NCBI GenBank assembly: GCA_045107045.1
Contig: JBGCFR010000038.1
Span: forward strand, 8,566-72,565
Direction of reading: 5' to 3'
From: Putridiphycobacter sp045107045
GTDB taxonomy: Bacteria > Bacteroidota > Bacteroidia > Flavobacteriales_D > Crocinitomicaceae
DNA length: 64,000 bases
Part shown: piece after piece, positions 35,297 to 44,611 of the stretch
How positions within the stretch are numbered: position 1 is the first letter of the stretch
Layout of the letters: the number at the start of each line of letters is the position of its first letter
Program-made: the position numbers and the translations under genes
The notes under the pieces: generated by a model
Told to the model about the DNA's origin: nothing
Seen by the model: only the letters and a program-made list of their open reading frames with translations
The model's database searches: none

Positions 35297-35845
35297 ATGA
35301 AAGTAGCTTTTGGAAAATTTTGGTTAAAAGTAATGGGGTGGACTGTCCACCCCGGACTACCCCCTGAAATAAAAAAATGTGTACTTGTAATGGCTCCGCA
35401 CACATCCAATTGGGATTTTTTTATAGGAAATATGGGCTTTTGGGGAGTCTATAAATTTAAAGCAAAATTTCTTATTAAAAAGAGTCTCTTCATTCCACCT
35501 CTAAGTTGGATTTTAAAATGGATGGGTGGGATTCCGGTAGACCGCAAGAAAAAAAACAATTTAACCCAAACCCTTAAAAAACATTTCGACGAATCGGAAT
35601 CATTAACTCTGATAGTTGCACCAGAAGGCACGAGATCATATAACCCAAATTGGAAAAAAGGTTTTTACTATATTGCTAAAGAAGCCAATGTTCCTATAAT
35701 TTTAGGATATTTAGATTACCCCTCTAAAACGGCTAAAATATTTCATGTCTTTGATAGGACTAGTGATGCTGAAAAAGATATTAAATCTATCCAAGACCTG
35801 TTGAGACCATACAAAGGAAAGTATCCAGAAAATGGAATCCGTTAA
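35297..35845 (+). CDS. PlsC-like lysophospholipid acyltransferase
   Basis: A 182-residue acyltransferase of the PlsC/LPLAT superfamily, which transfers acyl chains to lysophospholipids or similar acceptors at the membrane. The catalytic HX4D motif is HTSNWD (His35, Asp40). The acceptor motif is APEGTRS (Glu110), and a GGIPVDRKKK segment binds the substrate phosphate. It is shorter than true PlsC (about 240) and resembles the short 1-acyl-glycerol-3-phosphate acyltransferase-like proteins of Bacteroidota. The exact substrate is unknown. It ends four bases inside the convergent haemerythrin-like gene. Confidence 0.85.
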   Translation: MKVAFGKFWLKVMGWTVHPGLPPEIKKCVLVMAPHTSNWDFFIGNMGFWGVYKFKAKFLIKKSLFIPPLSWILKWMGGIPVDRKKKNNLTQTLKKHFDESESLTLIVAPEGTRSYNPNWKKGFYYIAKEANVPIILGYLDYPSKTAKIFHVFDRTSDAEKDIKSIQDLLRPYKGKYPENGIR

Positions 35846-36462
35846 AATTTTTCTTGAATATAATTGTGAATTTTAGAAATCAACAGTTCATCTTCAATCA
35901 TTCCATGAACAGCTAAATCATTTTCAATTAAATTTAGTTTCTCGAACAAAGTTTTAATTTTTGGGTGATCTTGCAGAGATGGGTCTTTATTTATAATCAC
36001 CTTTTGAATAAGCACTAATTCATCTGAAACATCATGGTTATGAGTCTCTAAAAAGTGATTTAAAACGAAAACCTTCTCTTTTTCAACATAATTTCCCTGA
36101 AGCAGTTTTTCAACAAAATTATATAACACCTTCTCCTCAAAATTAATATGATTTGTTAGTTCGTTATAATAATTAACTACAAACGATTTCAATGTTAATG
36201 TAACATCATTCACTCCTAAATCCGTTTTCACTTCGTTAACTAATGCTTCAATTTGTGGAAACCATATGGTTAAATATTCATTGTGGCTTTTCTTTAAATA
36301 ATCTAGAATTTCACGCAATTCAAATCCGGTGAAACTATCTAAGTCAAAAATTTCAGGATTTAAGATCCCAGCATATAAGCCTTCAAAGAAATCTTTCTCC
36401 AAATTTTGCGGGGCAGCAAAACGCAATTTTAAAATATTTTTATAATCCTCGGTCAAAACCAT
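35842..36462 (-). CDS. Haemerythrin-like di-iron protein
   Basis: A 206-residue helical protein with the ligand spacing of a haemerythrin/HHE domain. Candidate iron ligands are His60 (KSHNEY), His105 and Glu109 (NHINFEE), His141 (ETHNHD), and His186 and Glu190 (VHGMIEDE). The last part resembles the C-terminal domain of the RIC/YtfE iron-sulfur repair proteins, but the N-terminal ScdA domain with its cysteine is missing. A role in O2, NO or iron-sulfur stress is inferred. A TATTTTTG box ends four bases before the ATG. Confidence 0.75.
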   Translation of the reverse strand: MVLTEDYKNILKLRFAAPQNLEKDFFEGLYAGILNPEIFDLDSFTGFELREILDYLKKSHNEYLTIWFPQIEALVNEVKTDLGVNDVTLTLKSFVVNYYNELTNHINFEEKVLYNFVEKLLQGNYVEKEKVFVLNHFLETHNHDVSDELVLIQKVIINKDPSLQDHPKIKTLFEKLNLIENDLAVHGMIEDELLISKIHNYIQEKF

Positions 36463-36466
36463 CCCA

Positions 36467-36474
36467 CAAAAATA
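36467..36474 (-). promoter_or_regulatory. Putative -7 box (TATTTTTG) for the haemerythrin-like gene
   Basis: A minus-strand TAnnTTTG match, followed by TGGG and directly by the ATG at 36462, the same arrangement as at bshC. Confidence 0.5.
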
Positions 36475-36533
36475 AGTAAAGTTTTAATACTAAAATATTT
36501 TTTTGAACTAACATTTGTTTAACTTTACTAGCC

Positions 36534-37217
36534 ATGACTCACAATATAATTCCCCTGTTTCTTCTAAGCTTACTCATTAGCTGTGGACCATCAAAATTTG
36601 TAGAACCTATTGCTTATAAACAAATATCAGTTGGAGGTCATTTTGGAGGTCCTTTAATTGACCAAGGCGCTCCTATTCCGCTTCCAATAACAGCTATTGA
36701 AATTGGTTATGGCATAGATACAAACATTACAATTTTTGGTGGATTACACACTACAGCAATCCTATTTGGAAATTTACAAATAGACATTGGATCGACTTTT
36801 AAGGTTTTGGATCAAGAAAAATACCGACCTAGTATTTCTATCACACCAGGTTTTAACTGCATTTATTCCTTTAGTGAATCAGTTGGGAAATTTTGGCCCA
36901 CTATTGACGCAAATGCCTACTGGAATTATGGTCAAAAAAGAAGCTATTTATATTTTGGTTTCAATAATTATTTTGAATTAATTAGTACCACGGCAAACAA
37001 TCAACCGCAAGCTAATCGCTGGTTGTTTAACCCTCAAATAGGACATGTTTTAAAAGGAAAAAAAGGTCAAGGTCAATTTACAACAGAAATTAAATGGCTA
37101 GGACCAAATCAAAGTAACGATTATGCTTTTATTCCATATTCAACACCGCATGGTAACCAGGGTGCAATTGGAATTTATTTGGGTTATAGATGGTTATTAA
37201 ATAACAATATAAAATGA
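36534..37217 (+). CDS. Hypothetical lipoprotein, beta-barrel-like
   Basis: A 227-residue predicted lipoprotein with lipobox ISC (Cys17). The mature part alternates short strands rich in aromatic residues and glycine (ITIFGGLHTTAILFGNLQIDIGSTF, SYLYFGFNNYFELIS) and ends in IGIYLGYRWLL. The pattern suggests an outer-membrane beta-barrel, although a barrel that is also lipidated is unusual. I do not recognise a named family. It overlaps the next lipoprotein gene by four bases (ATGA), so the two are translated together. Confidence 0.65.
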   Translation: MTHNIIPLFLLSLLISCGPSKFVEPIAYKQISVGGHFGGPLIDQGAPIPLPITAIEIGYGIDTNITIFGGLHTTAILFGNLQIDIGSTFKVLDQEKYRPSISITPGFNCIYSFSESVGKFWPTIDANAYWNYGQKRSYLYFGFNNYFELISTTANNQPQANRWLFNPQIGHVLKGKKGQGQFTTEIKWLGPNQSNDYAFIPYSTPHGNQGAIGIYLGYRWLLNNNIK

Positions 37218-38101
37218 AAAACATACTGTATATTACCATACTGCTCTCTCTAGCATCTTGTCAAAAAATAGTACTTGATCAACTTGCCTTTCCAAGTGCA
37301 AAATTAGATAGTTATCAATTCGAAAATTATGATGCTGGCAATCAAAGCGTCCCTTCTGAATATTCTGTTGATCCATCAATGCGAACACTTATTACAATGG
37401 AATCAAAAGATAAAAGCTCAGGTCAAACTTACACTATTTATGGTGTTTATATAGGCGATATTAATACCGTAAATACCGATACTATTATTTTGTATTGCCA
37501 TGGACAATCTTTACACATGGATATTTATTATCCTAGAACAAAACTATTAGCTTACCTAGCTGGCAAACATAACTATGGTGTTTTAATGATAGACTATCGT
37601 GGGTATGGAATGTCAGAAGGTTCTTCTAGTGAAGTGGGCCTTTCAGAAGATGTTGATGCTTCTATTGACTGGTTAATTGGTAAAGGAGCAAAACCAGACC
37701 GAACTATCTATTACGGTTTTAGCTTAGGTTGTATTCCTGTTATTGAACGTGCTGCGTTTAGATCAGACTTTGAGCCAAGCAAAATCATACTTGAATCTCC
37801 TTTAGCGTCAGTAGCCAACTTAGCGCATTCTTCCACTATAATTAATGTTGACCCAGCATTTATCTCAACACTTCAATTCAATAATGCTGAAAACATAAAA
37901 TCAGTTACTGTTCCATTACTTTGGTTCCATGGGATAGAAGATGACTATATTGCTATTCCAAATGGAGAACTAATTTACAAAAATCACAATGGTAAATTTA
38001 AAGAAGCTATTAGGGTTGAAAATGCAGGGCATGGCGATATCCCAATGGTATTTGGTTTCGAAAAATATCTTAGTAAAATTGAAGCATTTATTATTAAATA
38101 G
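37214..38101 (+). CDS. Alpha/beta hydrolase lipoprotein
   Basis: A 295-residue lipidated alpha/beta hydrolase with lipobox ASC (Cys16). The oxyanion strand LYCHGQSLHMD, the nucleophile elbow GFSLG (Ser170), an acidic residue at Asp244 (GIEDDYIAIP) and His273 (NAGHGD) form a plausible catalytic triad. DYRGYGMSEG is a typical alpha/beta hydrolase segment. The substrate is unknown; an esterase or peptidase on the periplasmic face is likely. It is coupled to the preceding beta-rich lipoprotein. Confidence 0.8.
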   Translation: MKNILYITILLSLASCQKIVLDQLAFPSAKLDSYQFENYDAGNQSVPSEYSVDPSMRTLITMESKDKSSGQTYTIYGVYIGDINTVNTDTIILYCHGQSLHMDIYYPRTKLLAYLAGKHNYGVLMIDYRGYGMSEGSSSEVGLSEDVDASIDWLIGKGAKPDRTIYYGFSLGCIPVIERAAFRSDFEPSKIILESPLASVANLAHSSTIINVDPAFISTLQFNNAENIKSVTVPLLWFHGIEDDYIAIPNGELIYKNHNGKFKEAIRVENAGHGDIPMVFGFEKYLSKIEAFIIK

Positions 38102-38268
38102 CAATTACTAGTTTAACATTAACGCACAATCAAAGTACACTAAAGCGTTTTCATAATAAATTTTTAATATTTAGAGTAAACCTTTTTATCAAAAATGCCT
38201 AGATTAATAATTTAGTAATTTGTTAAAAAGTATCGATAAATTGTGAACAAGTTTGAAATAATAACGAC

Positions 38269-38276
38269 TAAATTTG
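38269..38276 (+). promoter_or_regulatory. Putative -7 box (TAAATTTG) for carB
   Basis: A TAnnTTTG match lies 34 bases before the carB ATG, at the end of a 209-base gap that otherwise shows no gene or strong structure. Confidence 0.45.
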
Positions 38277-38310
38277 CAGGCAATTTGAAAATTGAAAAAC
38301 CACCAAAATT

Positions 38311-41127
38311 ATGCCTAAAGATACTAGCATCAAATCAATTTTACTTATAGGAAGCGGACCCATAGTCATTGGGCAAGCATGCGAATTTGACTATGCTGGT
38401 TCTCAAGCCGCTAGATCATTAAGAGAAGAAGGTATTGAAGTCACTCTAATCAATAGTAATCCTGCGACGATTATGACTGACAGTGTGGTTGCTGACAATA
38501 TTTATTTAGAACCTCTTGAGCCTGCTTCAATCGAAAAAATACTTCAAAAACACAAAATAGACGCTGTTTTACCAACTATGGGTGGTCAAACAGCATTAAA
38601 CCTATGTATTAAGTGTGATGAGTTAGGGATTTGGGAAGAAAACGGTGTTAAAATTATTGGGGTTGATATTGATGCCATTGAAATTACTGAGAACAGGGAA
38701 GCCTTCAGAAATTTAATGGAAGAAATTGGAGTTGGCATGGCGCCTCAAACTACAGCCAAATCATTTTTGGAAGGCAAAAAAATTGCTCAAGAATTTGGTT
38801 TCCCTTTGTGTATTCGAGCGTCCTATACCCTTGGAGGCACTGGTGCCGCTATAGTTTATGAGGAAGCCGATTTTGACAAACATTTAACAAGTGGCTTACA
38901 CAAATCTCCAATTCATGAGGTAATGATTGACAAAGCATTACTAGGTTGGAAAGAATATGAATTAGAATTATTAAGAGATAACAATGATAACGTTGTCATT
39001 ATTTGCTCAATAGAAAACTTTGACCCAATGGGGGTTCATACTGGAGACTCAATTACCGTAGCTCCTGCAATGACACTATCTGACACCACATTCCAAGAAA
39101 TGCGGAATATGGCTATTAAAATGATGCGTTCCGTAGGGAATTTTGCGGGTGGATGCAATGTTCAGTTTTCTGTCAGCAATGATGAAAAAGAAGAAATTAT
39201 TGCAATTGAAATCAATCCAAGAGTTTCGCGTTCCTCAGCTTTAGCATCAAAAGCAACTGGTTATCCAATTGCGAAAATTGCTGCTAAATTGGCTATTGGT
39301 TATAATTTAGATGAATTAAAAAATCAAATCACCAAAACAACTTCGGCTCTTTTTGAACCTACATTGGATTATGTAATTGTAAAAATACCAAGATGGAATT
39401 TCTCTAAATTCCCTGGTGCAGATGATAAGCTGGGCCTTCAGATGAAATCTGTAGGTGAAGTAATGGGAATTGGGCGAACTTTTCAAGAAGCATTGCAAAA
39501 AGCTTGTCAGTCTCTAGAAATTGGTAGAAATGGATTAGGAGCTGATGGAAAAGAAATTACTGACCAGAATAAAATCTTACATAGTTTAGAATTTCCAAGT
39601 TGGGATAGATTATTCCATATCTATGATGCTATCAAATTAGGAATACCATTTAAAACTATCAAAGAGAAAACGAAAATTGACAATTGGTTTTTAAGACAGA
39701 TTGAAGAGCTTATTAAGCTAGAAAAAGAGATAAGTAAATTCGACATTAGCTCAATTTCGAAAGAATTATTATTTGAAGCCAAACAAAAAGGATATGCTGA
39801 CAGGCAAGTTGCTCATCTTTTAAAATGTTTAGAATCTGAAGTATATAATAAGCGAGATGAATTTAATATCAATCGTGTATACAAAATTGTAGATACTTGT
39901 GCTGCTGAGTTTCCTGCAGAAACACCATACTACTACTCTACTTTCGATATGGAAAATGAATCCATAGTAACTGATAAAAAGAAGATTGTAGTACTTGGTT
40001 CAGGTCCAAATAGAATTGGTCAAGGAATTGAGTTTGATTATTCATGTGTACATGGTGTACTAGCAGCCAAAGAATGTGGCTATGAAACTATCATGATTAA
40101 TTGTAATCCTGAAACAGTATCAACTGATTTTGATACTGCCGATAAACTATATTTTGAACCTGTATTTTGGGAACATATTTATGACATTATTCGTCATGAA
40201 AAACCAGAAGGCGTTATTGTACAATTAGGTGGCCAAACGGCCTTAAAATTGGCTGAAAAACTTGAACGCTACGGGATCAAAATAATGGGAACATCATTTG
40301 ATGCTCTAGATTTAGCGGAAGATAGAGGTCGCTTTTCAGCTCTTTTAGAAAAAAATAATATCCCATTTCCGAAGTACGGCGTTGTTGAAAGTGCTGAACA
40401 AGCCTTAGAATTAGCTAAAGATCTAGGATATCCATTATTAGTGCGTCCTTCTTACGTATTGGGCGGACAAAAAATGAAGATTGTACTTAATGACGAAGAA
40501 CTAGAGCACCATGTAGTAGATATCTTGCATGAATTACCAGATAATCAAATTCTATTGGATCACTTCTTAGGTGGAGCAATTGAAGCAGAAGCAGATGCTA
40601 TTTGTGATGGTGAAAACGTTAAAATAATTGGTGTAATGCAACATATAGAGCCTGCAGGAATACATTCTGGTGATTCTTATGCTGTACTTCCACCATATAA
40701 CTTAGGTGACTTTGTAATGAGTCAAATAGAAGATATCACTAAAAAAATTGCTGTAGAATTGCAAACAGTGGGCTTAATGAATATTCAATTTGCAATTAAG
40801 GATGATATTGTTTATGTCATTGAAGCAAATCCTAGAGCTTCAAGAACAGTTCCATTTATTGCAAAAGCTTACCAAGAACCATATGTTAATTATGCCACAA
40901 AAGTAATGCTTGGTGAGAAAAAGGTTTCTGATTTCAATTTTAACCCACGCCAAGAAGGATACGCTATAAAAATACCAGTATTTTCGTTTGATAAATTTCC
41001 AAATGTCAACAAAGAATTAGGCCCTGAAATGAAATCCACCGGTGAAGCTATTCGCTTTATCAAGAATTTGAGAGACCCATTTTTTCAAGAAATTTACAGC
41101 GAAAGAAATTTATATTTGAGTAAATAA
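38311..41127 (+). CDS. carB: Carbamoyl-phosphate synthase large subunit, lacking the allosteric domain
   Basis: CarB makes carbamoyl phosphate for arginine and pyrimidine synthesis from bicarbonate, ammonia and two ATP. The 938 residues comprise a first ATP-grasp unit (IGSGPIVIGQACEFDYAG; about 1-400), an oligomerisation region (~400-550) and a second ATP-grasp unit (VVLGSGPNRIGQGIEFDYS; ~550-938). It ends after FPNVNKELGPEMKSTGE, exactly where the C-terminal MGS-like regulatory domain would begin in the ~1070-residue E. coli enzyme. The short form is common in Flavobacteriales. carA is not adjacent. The DUF4834 gene follows after three bases. Confidence 0.94.
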   Translation: MPKDTSIKSILLIGSGPIVIGQACEFDYAGSQAARSLREEGIEVTLINSNPATIMTDSVVADNIYLEPLEPASIEKILQKHKIDAVLPTMGGQTALNLCIKCDELGIWEENGVKIIGVDIDAIEITENREAFRNLMEEIGVGMAPQTTAKSFLEGKKIAQEFGFPLCIRASYTLGGTGAAIVYEEADFDKHLTSGLHKSPIHEVMIDKALLGWKEYELELLRDNNDNVVIICSIENFDPMGVHTGDSITVAPAMTLSDTTFQEMRNMAIKMMRSVGNFAGGCNVQFSVSNDEKEEIIAIEINPRVSRSSALASKATGYPIAKIAAKLAIGYNLDELKNQITKTTSALFEPTLDYVIVKIPRWNFSKFPGADDKLGLQMKSVGEVMGIGRTFQEALQKACQSLEIGRNGLGADGKEITDQNKILHSLEFPSWDRLFHIYDAIKLGIPFKTIKEKTKIDNWFLRQIEELIKLEKEISKFDISSISKELLFEAKQKGYADRQVAHLLKCLESEVYNKRDEFNINRVYKIVDTCAAEFPAETPYYYSTFDMENESIVTDKKKIVVLGSGPNRIGQGIEFDYSCVHGVLAAKECGYETIMINCNPETVSTDFDTADKLYFEPVFWEHIYDIIRHEKPEGVIVQLGGQTALKLAEKLERYGIKIMGTSFDALDLAEDRGRFSALLEKNNIPFPKYGVVESAEQALELAKDLGYPLLVRPSYVLGGQKMKIVLNDEELEHHVVDILHELPDNQILLDHFLGGAIEAEADAICDGENVKIIGVMQHIEPAGIHSGDSYAVLPPYNLGDFVMSQIEDITKKIAVELQTVGLMNIQFAIKDDIVYVIEANPRASRTVPFIAKAYQEPYVNYATKVMLGEKKVSDFNFNPRQEGYAIKIPVFSFDKFPNVNKELGPEMKSTGEAIRFIKNLRDPFFQEIYSERNLYLSK

Positions 41128-41130
41128 TTT

Positions 41131-41358
41131 GTGATTGGAGTCAGACAAATACTCGTAATATTAGGCGTGATATTAATCCTTAGACTAATAGGGAAAGTAA
41201 TGACTGCTAGGCGCAATATTAAAGATCAACAAAATTATCAACAACAGCAAAACTCAGCAAATAATTTTAAATCGAATATTGGTAAAACTACGATTTCAAA
41301 AGTTAATAAAAAGGAATTGAAAAATGGAGAGTTTTCGTCTTATGAAGAGGTTGATTAA
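41131..41358 (+). CDS. DUF4834 small membrane protein
   Basis: A 75-residue protein with one N-terminal membrane helix (ILVILGVILILRLIGKVM) and a short polar tail with a Gln/Asn run, matching DUF4834, a small family of Bacteroidota without known function. Translation probably starts at the GTG at 41131, three bases after the carB stop, so it rides on the carB transcript. A 170-base gap with no further gene follows. Confidence 0.65.
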   Translation: MIGVRQILVILGVILILRLIGKVMTARRNIKDQQNYQQQQNSANNFKSNIGKTTISKVNKKELKNGEFSSYEEVD

Positions 41359-41528
41359 ATACTCACCTAGGCTAAAGAATTATTAAGCATATCTTTCCGT
41401 TAGTATATTTAGGATAATTTTCGATTTTTTAATTTTATGATAAAGAAGAAATTCCTACATTTAGCCGAGAATTAGTTGAGAATTAAATTACATTGACTGT
41501 ACAAAACTAGTGACCTAACGGATACATT

Positions 41529-44500
41529 ATGGACTTAAAATCACTTTTATTTCAGAAGAAAAACTTATGGCATGTTGGAAGCATTGCTATATTTCTTATC
41601 ATAACTACCATTTACTTAAGCCCTAATCTAAGCGGCTACACAGTTCAACAGGCTGATATTGTAAATTTTGTAGGAATGTCCAGAGAGATACAGGACTATC
41701 GAGAAAATGATGGTAACCAAATCATGTGGACAAACGCTATGTTTTCTGGAATGCCATCAACACAAATTTCTGTCAAATACGAAGGGAATTGGTTAGCACA
41801 AGGTTTGAAAAAAGTTGTCGGTCTTGGTCTCCCTTACCCAATGGCATTTCTTTTTATATATTTCATCAGTTTCTATATTCTAGGATTAAGTCTAAAAATT
41901 AAACCCTACATATCTGCTCTTGGAGCAATTGCATTTGGATTATCGTCTTACTTTATTATTATCATTGAAGCTGGGCATAATTCTAAAGCTGGAGCCATTG
42001 GATTCATTCCCATTCTTATTGCAGGTTTTATATTAACATATCGTTCAAAAAAATACATTTTGGCGGCTGGATTTGCTGCAATTGGCATGTTATTAGAGCT
42101 TGCAGCAAATCATATTCAAATTACTTATTACGCAAGTTTTTTATTATTATTTTTAGGAATAGTTGAATTAGTAAAAGCCATTAAATCAAATGATGTTTCC
42201 AATTTTTTAAAGCGAACAGTTCTTTTAATTCTTGGTTATGGACTCGCTTTACTGGTCAGTTATGGTAACATTTTTGGAACCTTAGAATATTCAAAACAGA
42301 CTATCAGAGGAGGCTCAGAACTTACAATAACAGCAGACGGAAACAATAATACAGATCAAATTAATCAAAAGGGGCTCGATAAAGACTATGTTACAAATTG
42401 GAGCTATGGTTTAGGAGAAACCTTTTCATTCATTGTTCCGAATTTTAAAGGTGGCGAAACCCAACTTTTAGGGTCAGATAAAGCTAATAGAGATTATATT
42501 AAAGAAGCTCCATCACAATTTCGTAAAAATTTATCAGAAAGTGGAAATAAATATTGGGGAGATCAACCATTTACTTCTGGCCCAGTTTATATTGGGGTGA
42601 TAGTTGTGTTCCTTGCTTTTTTATCATTATTGTATGTTAACGATAAGTACAAATGGGCATTATTATCTGCTACTTTATTAGCCATTACATTGAGTTGGGG
42701 TAAAAACTTTGTCTCTGTACTTGTATTAATACCTATTTTACTTTATCTCGGCAATCTATTTTTAGAAGATAAAAAGAAAATTTTTGGCTTTAATATTACT
42801 ATAACGGGGCTTCTGCTAATTATTCTATTTGCAGGAAATAGCATATCTGAAATGAGTTTAACTGATTTCTTTTTAGAATATTTGCCAGGGTATAATAAAT
42901 TAAGAGCAGTTACAATTATTTTAGCTTTAGCAGAACTTTGTATCCCAGTTTTAGGAATCTTATTTTTAAATAAAATCATTAAAAATAAAGAGGAAATTAA
43001 TGCTAACATTAAGCCTCTTCTGGTTGCATCCAGCGGTTTTTTATTATTGATGATTGGATTTTATATTGCCCCAGAAACGTTTAATACATTTCTGAGTAAC
43101 CAAGAACTTGGGACATTAAATTCAATAGAAGATCCACAACAATTAGCTGGCTACGAAGCATTTTTTGATGAATTAGTGAATGTTCGTCAAGCCATTTTTA
43201 AAGCAGATGTTGCCCGCTCACTTGGCTTCTTAGTTGTTGGAATTGGACTTGTGTTCGCCTATTTAAAGCTGAACTTAAATAAATACGTTTTAGTTGGTGC
43301 ACTTTCTATTTTTATTTTTGCCGATTTATTTACTGTTGACAACCGTTATTTAGCTACTGAAAAATCAGGAAAAAATTATGCACAATGGACCGAAAGGTAC
43401 AAGTTGATTTTTCCATTTAAAGCTGGAGATGCTGAAAAGGAAATTCTTAAACGAGAAATTGCTTTGAATCCCTCAATTGAAACTAAAATTGATTCTGCAC
43501 TTTCTAATTTAAAAACTGAACTTAAAGAATCAGGAGCAAGCAGTTTAGAGAAAAATAGACAAATTGACTTTTTAACCTATCGTATACTAAACCGAAACAC
43601 CAACTTTAGAGTGTTGGAGTTAGGTAATTCATTCAATAGTTCATATGTGGGATACTTTAACAAGTCAATTGGAGGGTATCATGGTGCAAAATTAAGCCGT
43701 TATCAAGATCTAATTGAATTTCATTTATCCCAGGACAATCCTGCCGTTATTGATATGCTTAACACAAAGTATATGCTACAAACTGAGAGAAATAGAAAAG
43801 GAGAAATTTCGAATACTAAGTTGGTTAAAGTGAATCAAAATGCAATGGGTAATGCGTGGTTAGCAAAGGAAGTGAAAATTGTAGAAAATGCTAACGAAGA
43901 AATCCAAGCAATGTCATCATCATCTAGCTATCAAATAAATAGTAAAGAAAAAATGCAAGTTTTAGTTGATAATAAATCTATCGTTTCCACTACAATTTCG
44001 GAAAAACAATCAATTACTATTTTACCACCTGGCCAATCAGAGCCAATTCCAGTAAATGTTCCTTTCCAAGCACTTCAGGACCAAAGTTTAGCTCTTATTT
44101 TAGACACTGCTGGTCTTAACTGGGTTTATGACAGCACACCAGATTCTCTTGTAGAGAAAATATTTACTATTGGCGCGGATGGGAAATCTGGATGGGACCC
44201 AAGAGAGACAACATTAATAGATAATCGCTTTAAAGATAATATTAGTCATTCCAATTATAATGCCCTTGGAAGTATAGAAATGACAAATTACCATCCAGAT
44301 AGAATCACCTATAAATTTAACTCAAATGAAAAAGAGCTAGCCGTTTTTTCAGAGATGTATTATCGAGATGGCTGGACAGCATATATTGATAAAGAAAAAG
44401 TACCAATTTCGCGTGTAAACTATGTTTTAAGAGCGATTGAAGTGCCTGCTGGTGAACATCAAGTGGAATTTATCTATGAATCAAATTCGTTTAAGCAAGC

Positions 44501-44603
44501 AGGCATACTAGCCAATATTGGAAATATTGGTATTATATTATTACTGATAGGCGGAATTTATTTTGAATTTGTTAAGCAGAAATCTGAAGCAGTTCGTAAT
44601 TAA
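41529..44603 (+). CDS. YfhO-family membrane protein
   Basis: A 1024-residue polytopic membrane protein of the YfhO family. About 12 hydrophobic helices occupy the first ~600 residues and one more is at the C-terminus, with a large extracytoplasmic region between (~620-985). YfhO proteins share the GT-C architecture of lipid-linked-sugar glycosyltransferases; in Gram-positives they add sugars to teichoic acids. In Bacteroidota the acceptor is unknown. Typical segments are the N-terminal FSGMPSTQ loop and the C-terminal EMYYRDGWTAYID...RAIEVPAGEHQVEF block. It starts the plus-strand run of glycan genes, with eight bases to the next gene. Confidence 0.85.
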   Translation: MDLKSLLFQKKNLWHVGSIAIFLIITTIYLSPNLSGYTVQQADIVNFVGMSREIQDYRENDGNQIMWTNAMFSGMPSTQISVKYEGNWLAQGLKKVVGLGLPYPMAFLFIYFISFYILGLSLKIKPYISALGAIAFGLSSYFIIIIEAGHNSKAGAIGFIPILIAGFILTYRSKKYILAAGFAAIGMLLELAANHIQITYYASFLLLFLGIVELVKAIKSNDVSNFLKRTVLLILGYGLALLVSYGNIFGTLEYSKQTIRGGSELTITADGNNNTDQINQKGLDKDYVTNWSYGLGETFSFIVPNFKGGETQLLGSDKANRDYIKEAPSQFRKNLSESGNKYWGDQPFTSGPVYIGVIVVFLAFLSLLYVNDKYKWALLSATLLAITLSWGKNFVSVLVLIPILLYLGNLFLEDKKKIFGFNITITGLLLIILFAGNSISEMSLTDFFLEYLPGYNKLRAVTIILALAELCIPVLGILFLNKIIKNKEEINANIKPLLVASSGFLLLMIGFYIAPETFNTFLSNQELGTLNSIEDPQQLAGYEAFFDELVNVRQAIFKADVARSLGFLVVGIGLVFAYLKLNLNKYVLVGALSIFIFADLFTVDNRYLATEKSGKNYAQWTERYKLIFPFKAGDAEKEILKREIALNPSIETKIDSALSNLKTELKESGASSLEKNRQIDFLTYRILNRNTNFRVLELGNSFNSSYVGYFNKSIGGYHGAKLSRYQDLIEFHLSQDNPAVIDMLNTKYMLQTERNRKGEISNTKLVKVNQNAMGNAWLAKEVKIVENANEEIQAMSSSSSYQINSKEKMQVLVDNKSIVSTTISEKQSITILPPGQSEPIPVNVPFQALQDQSLALILDTAGLNWVYDSTPDSLVEKIFTIGADGKSGWDPRETTLIDNRFKDNISHSNYNALGSIEMTNYHPDRITYKFNSNEKELAVFSEMYYRDGWTAYIDKEKVPISRVNYVLRAIEVPAGEHQVEFIYESNSFKQAGILANIGNIGIILLLIGGIYFEFVKQKSEAVRN

Positions 44604-44611
44604 CAAGCAGA

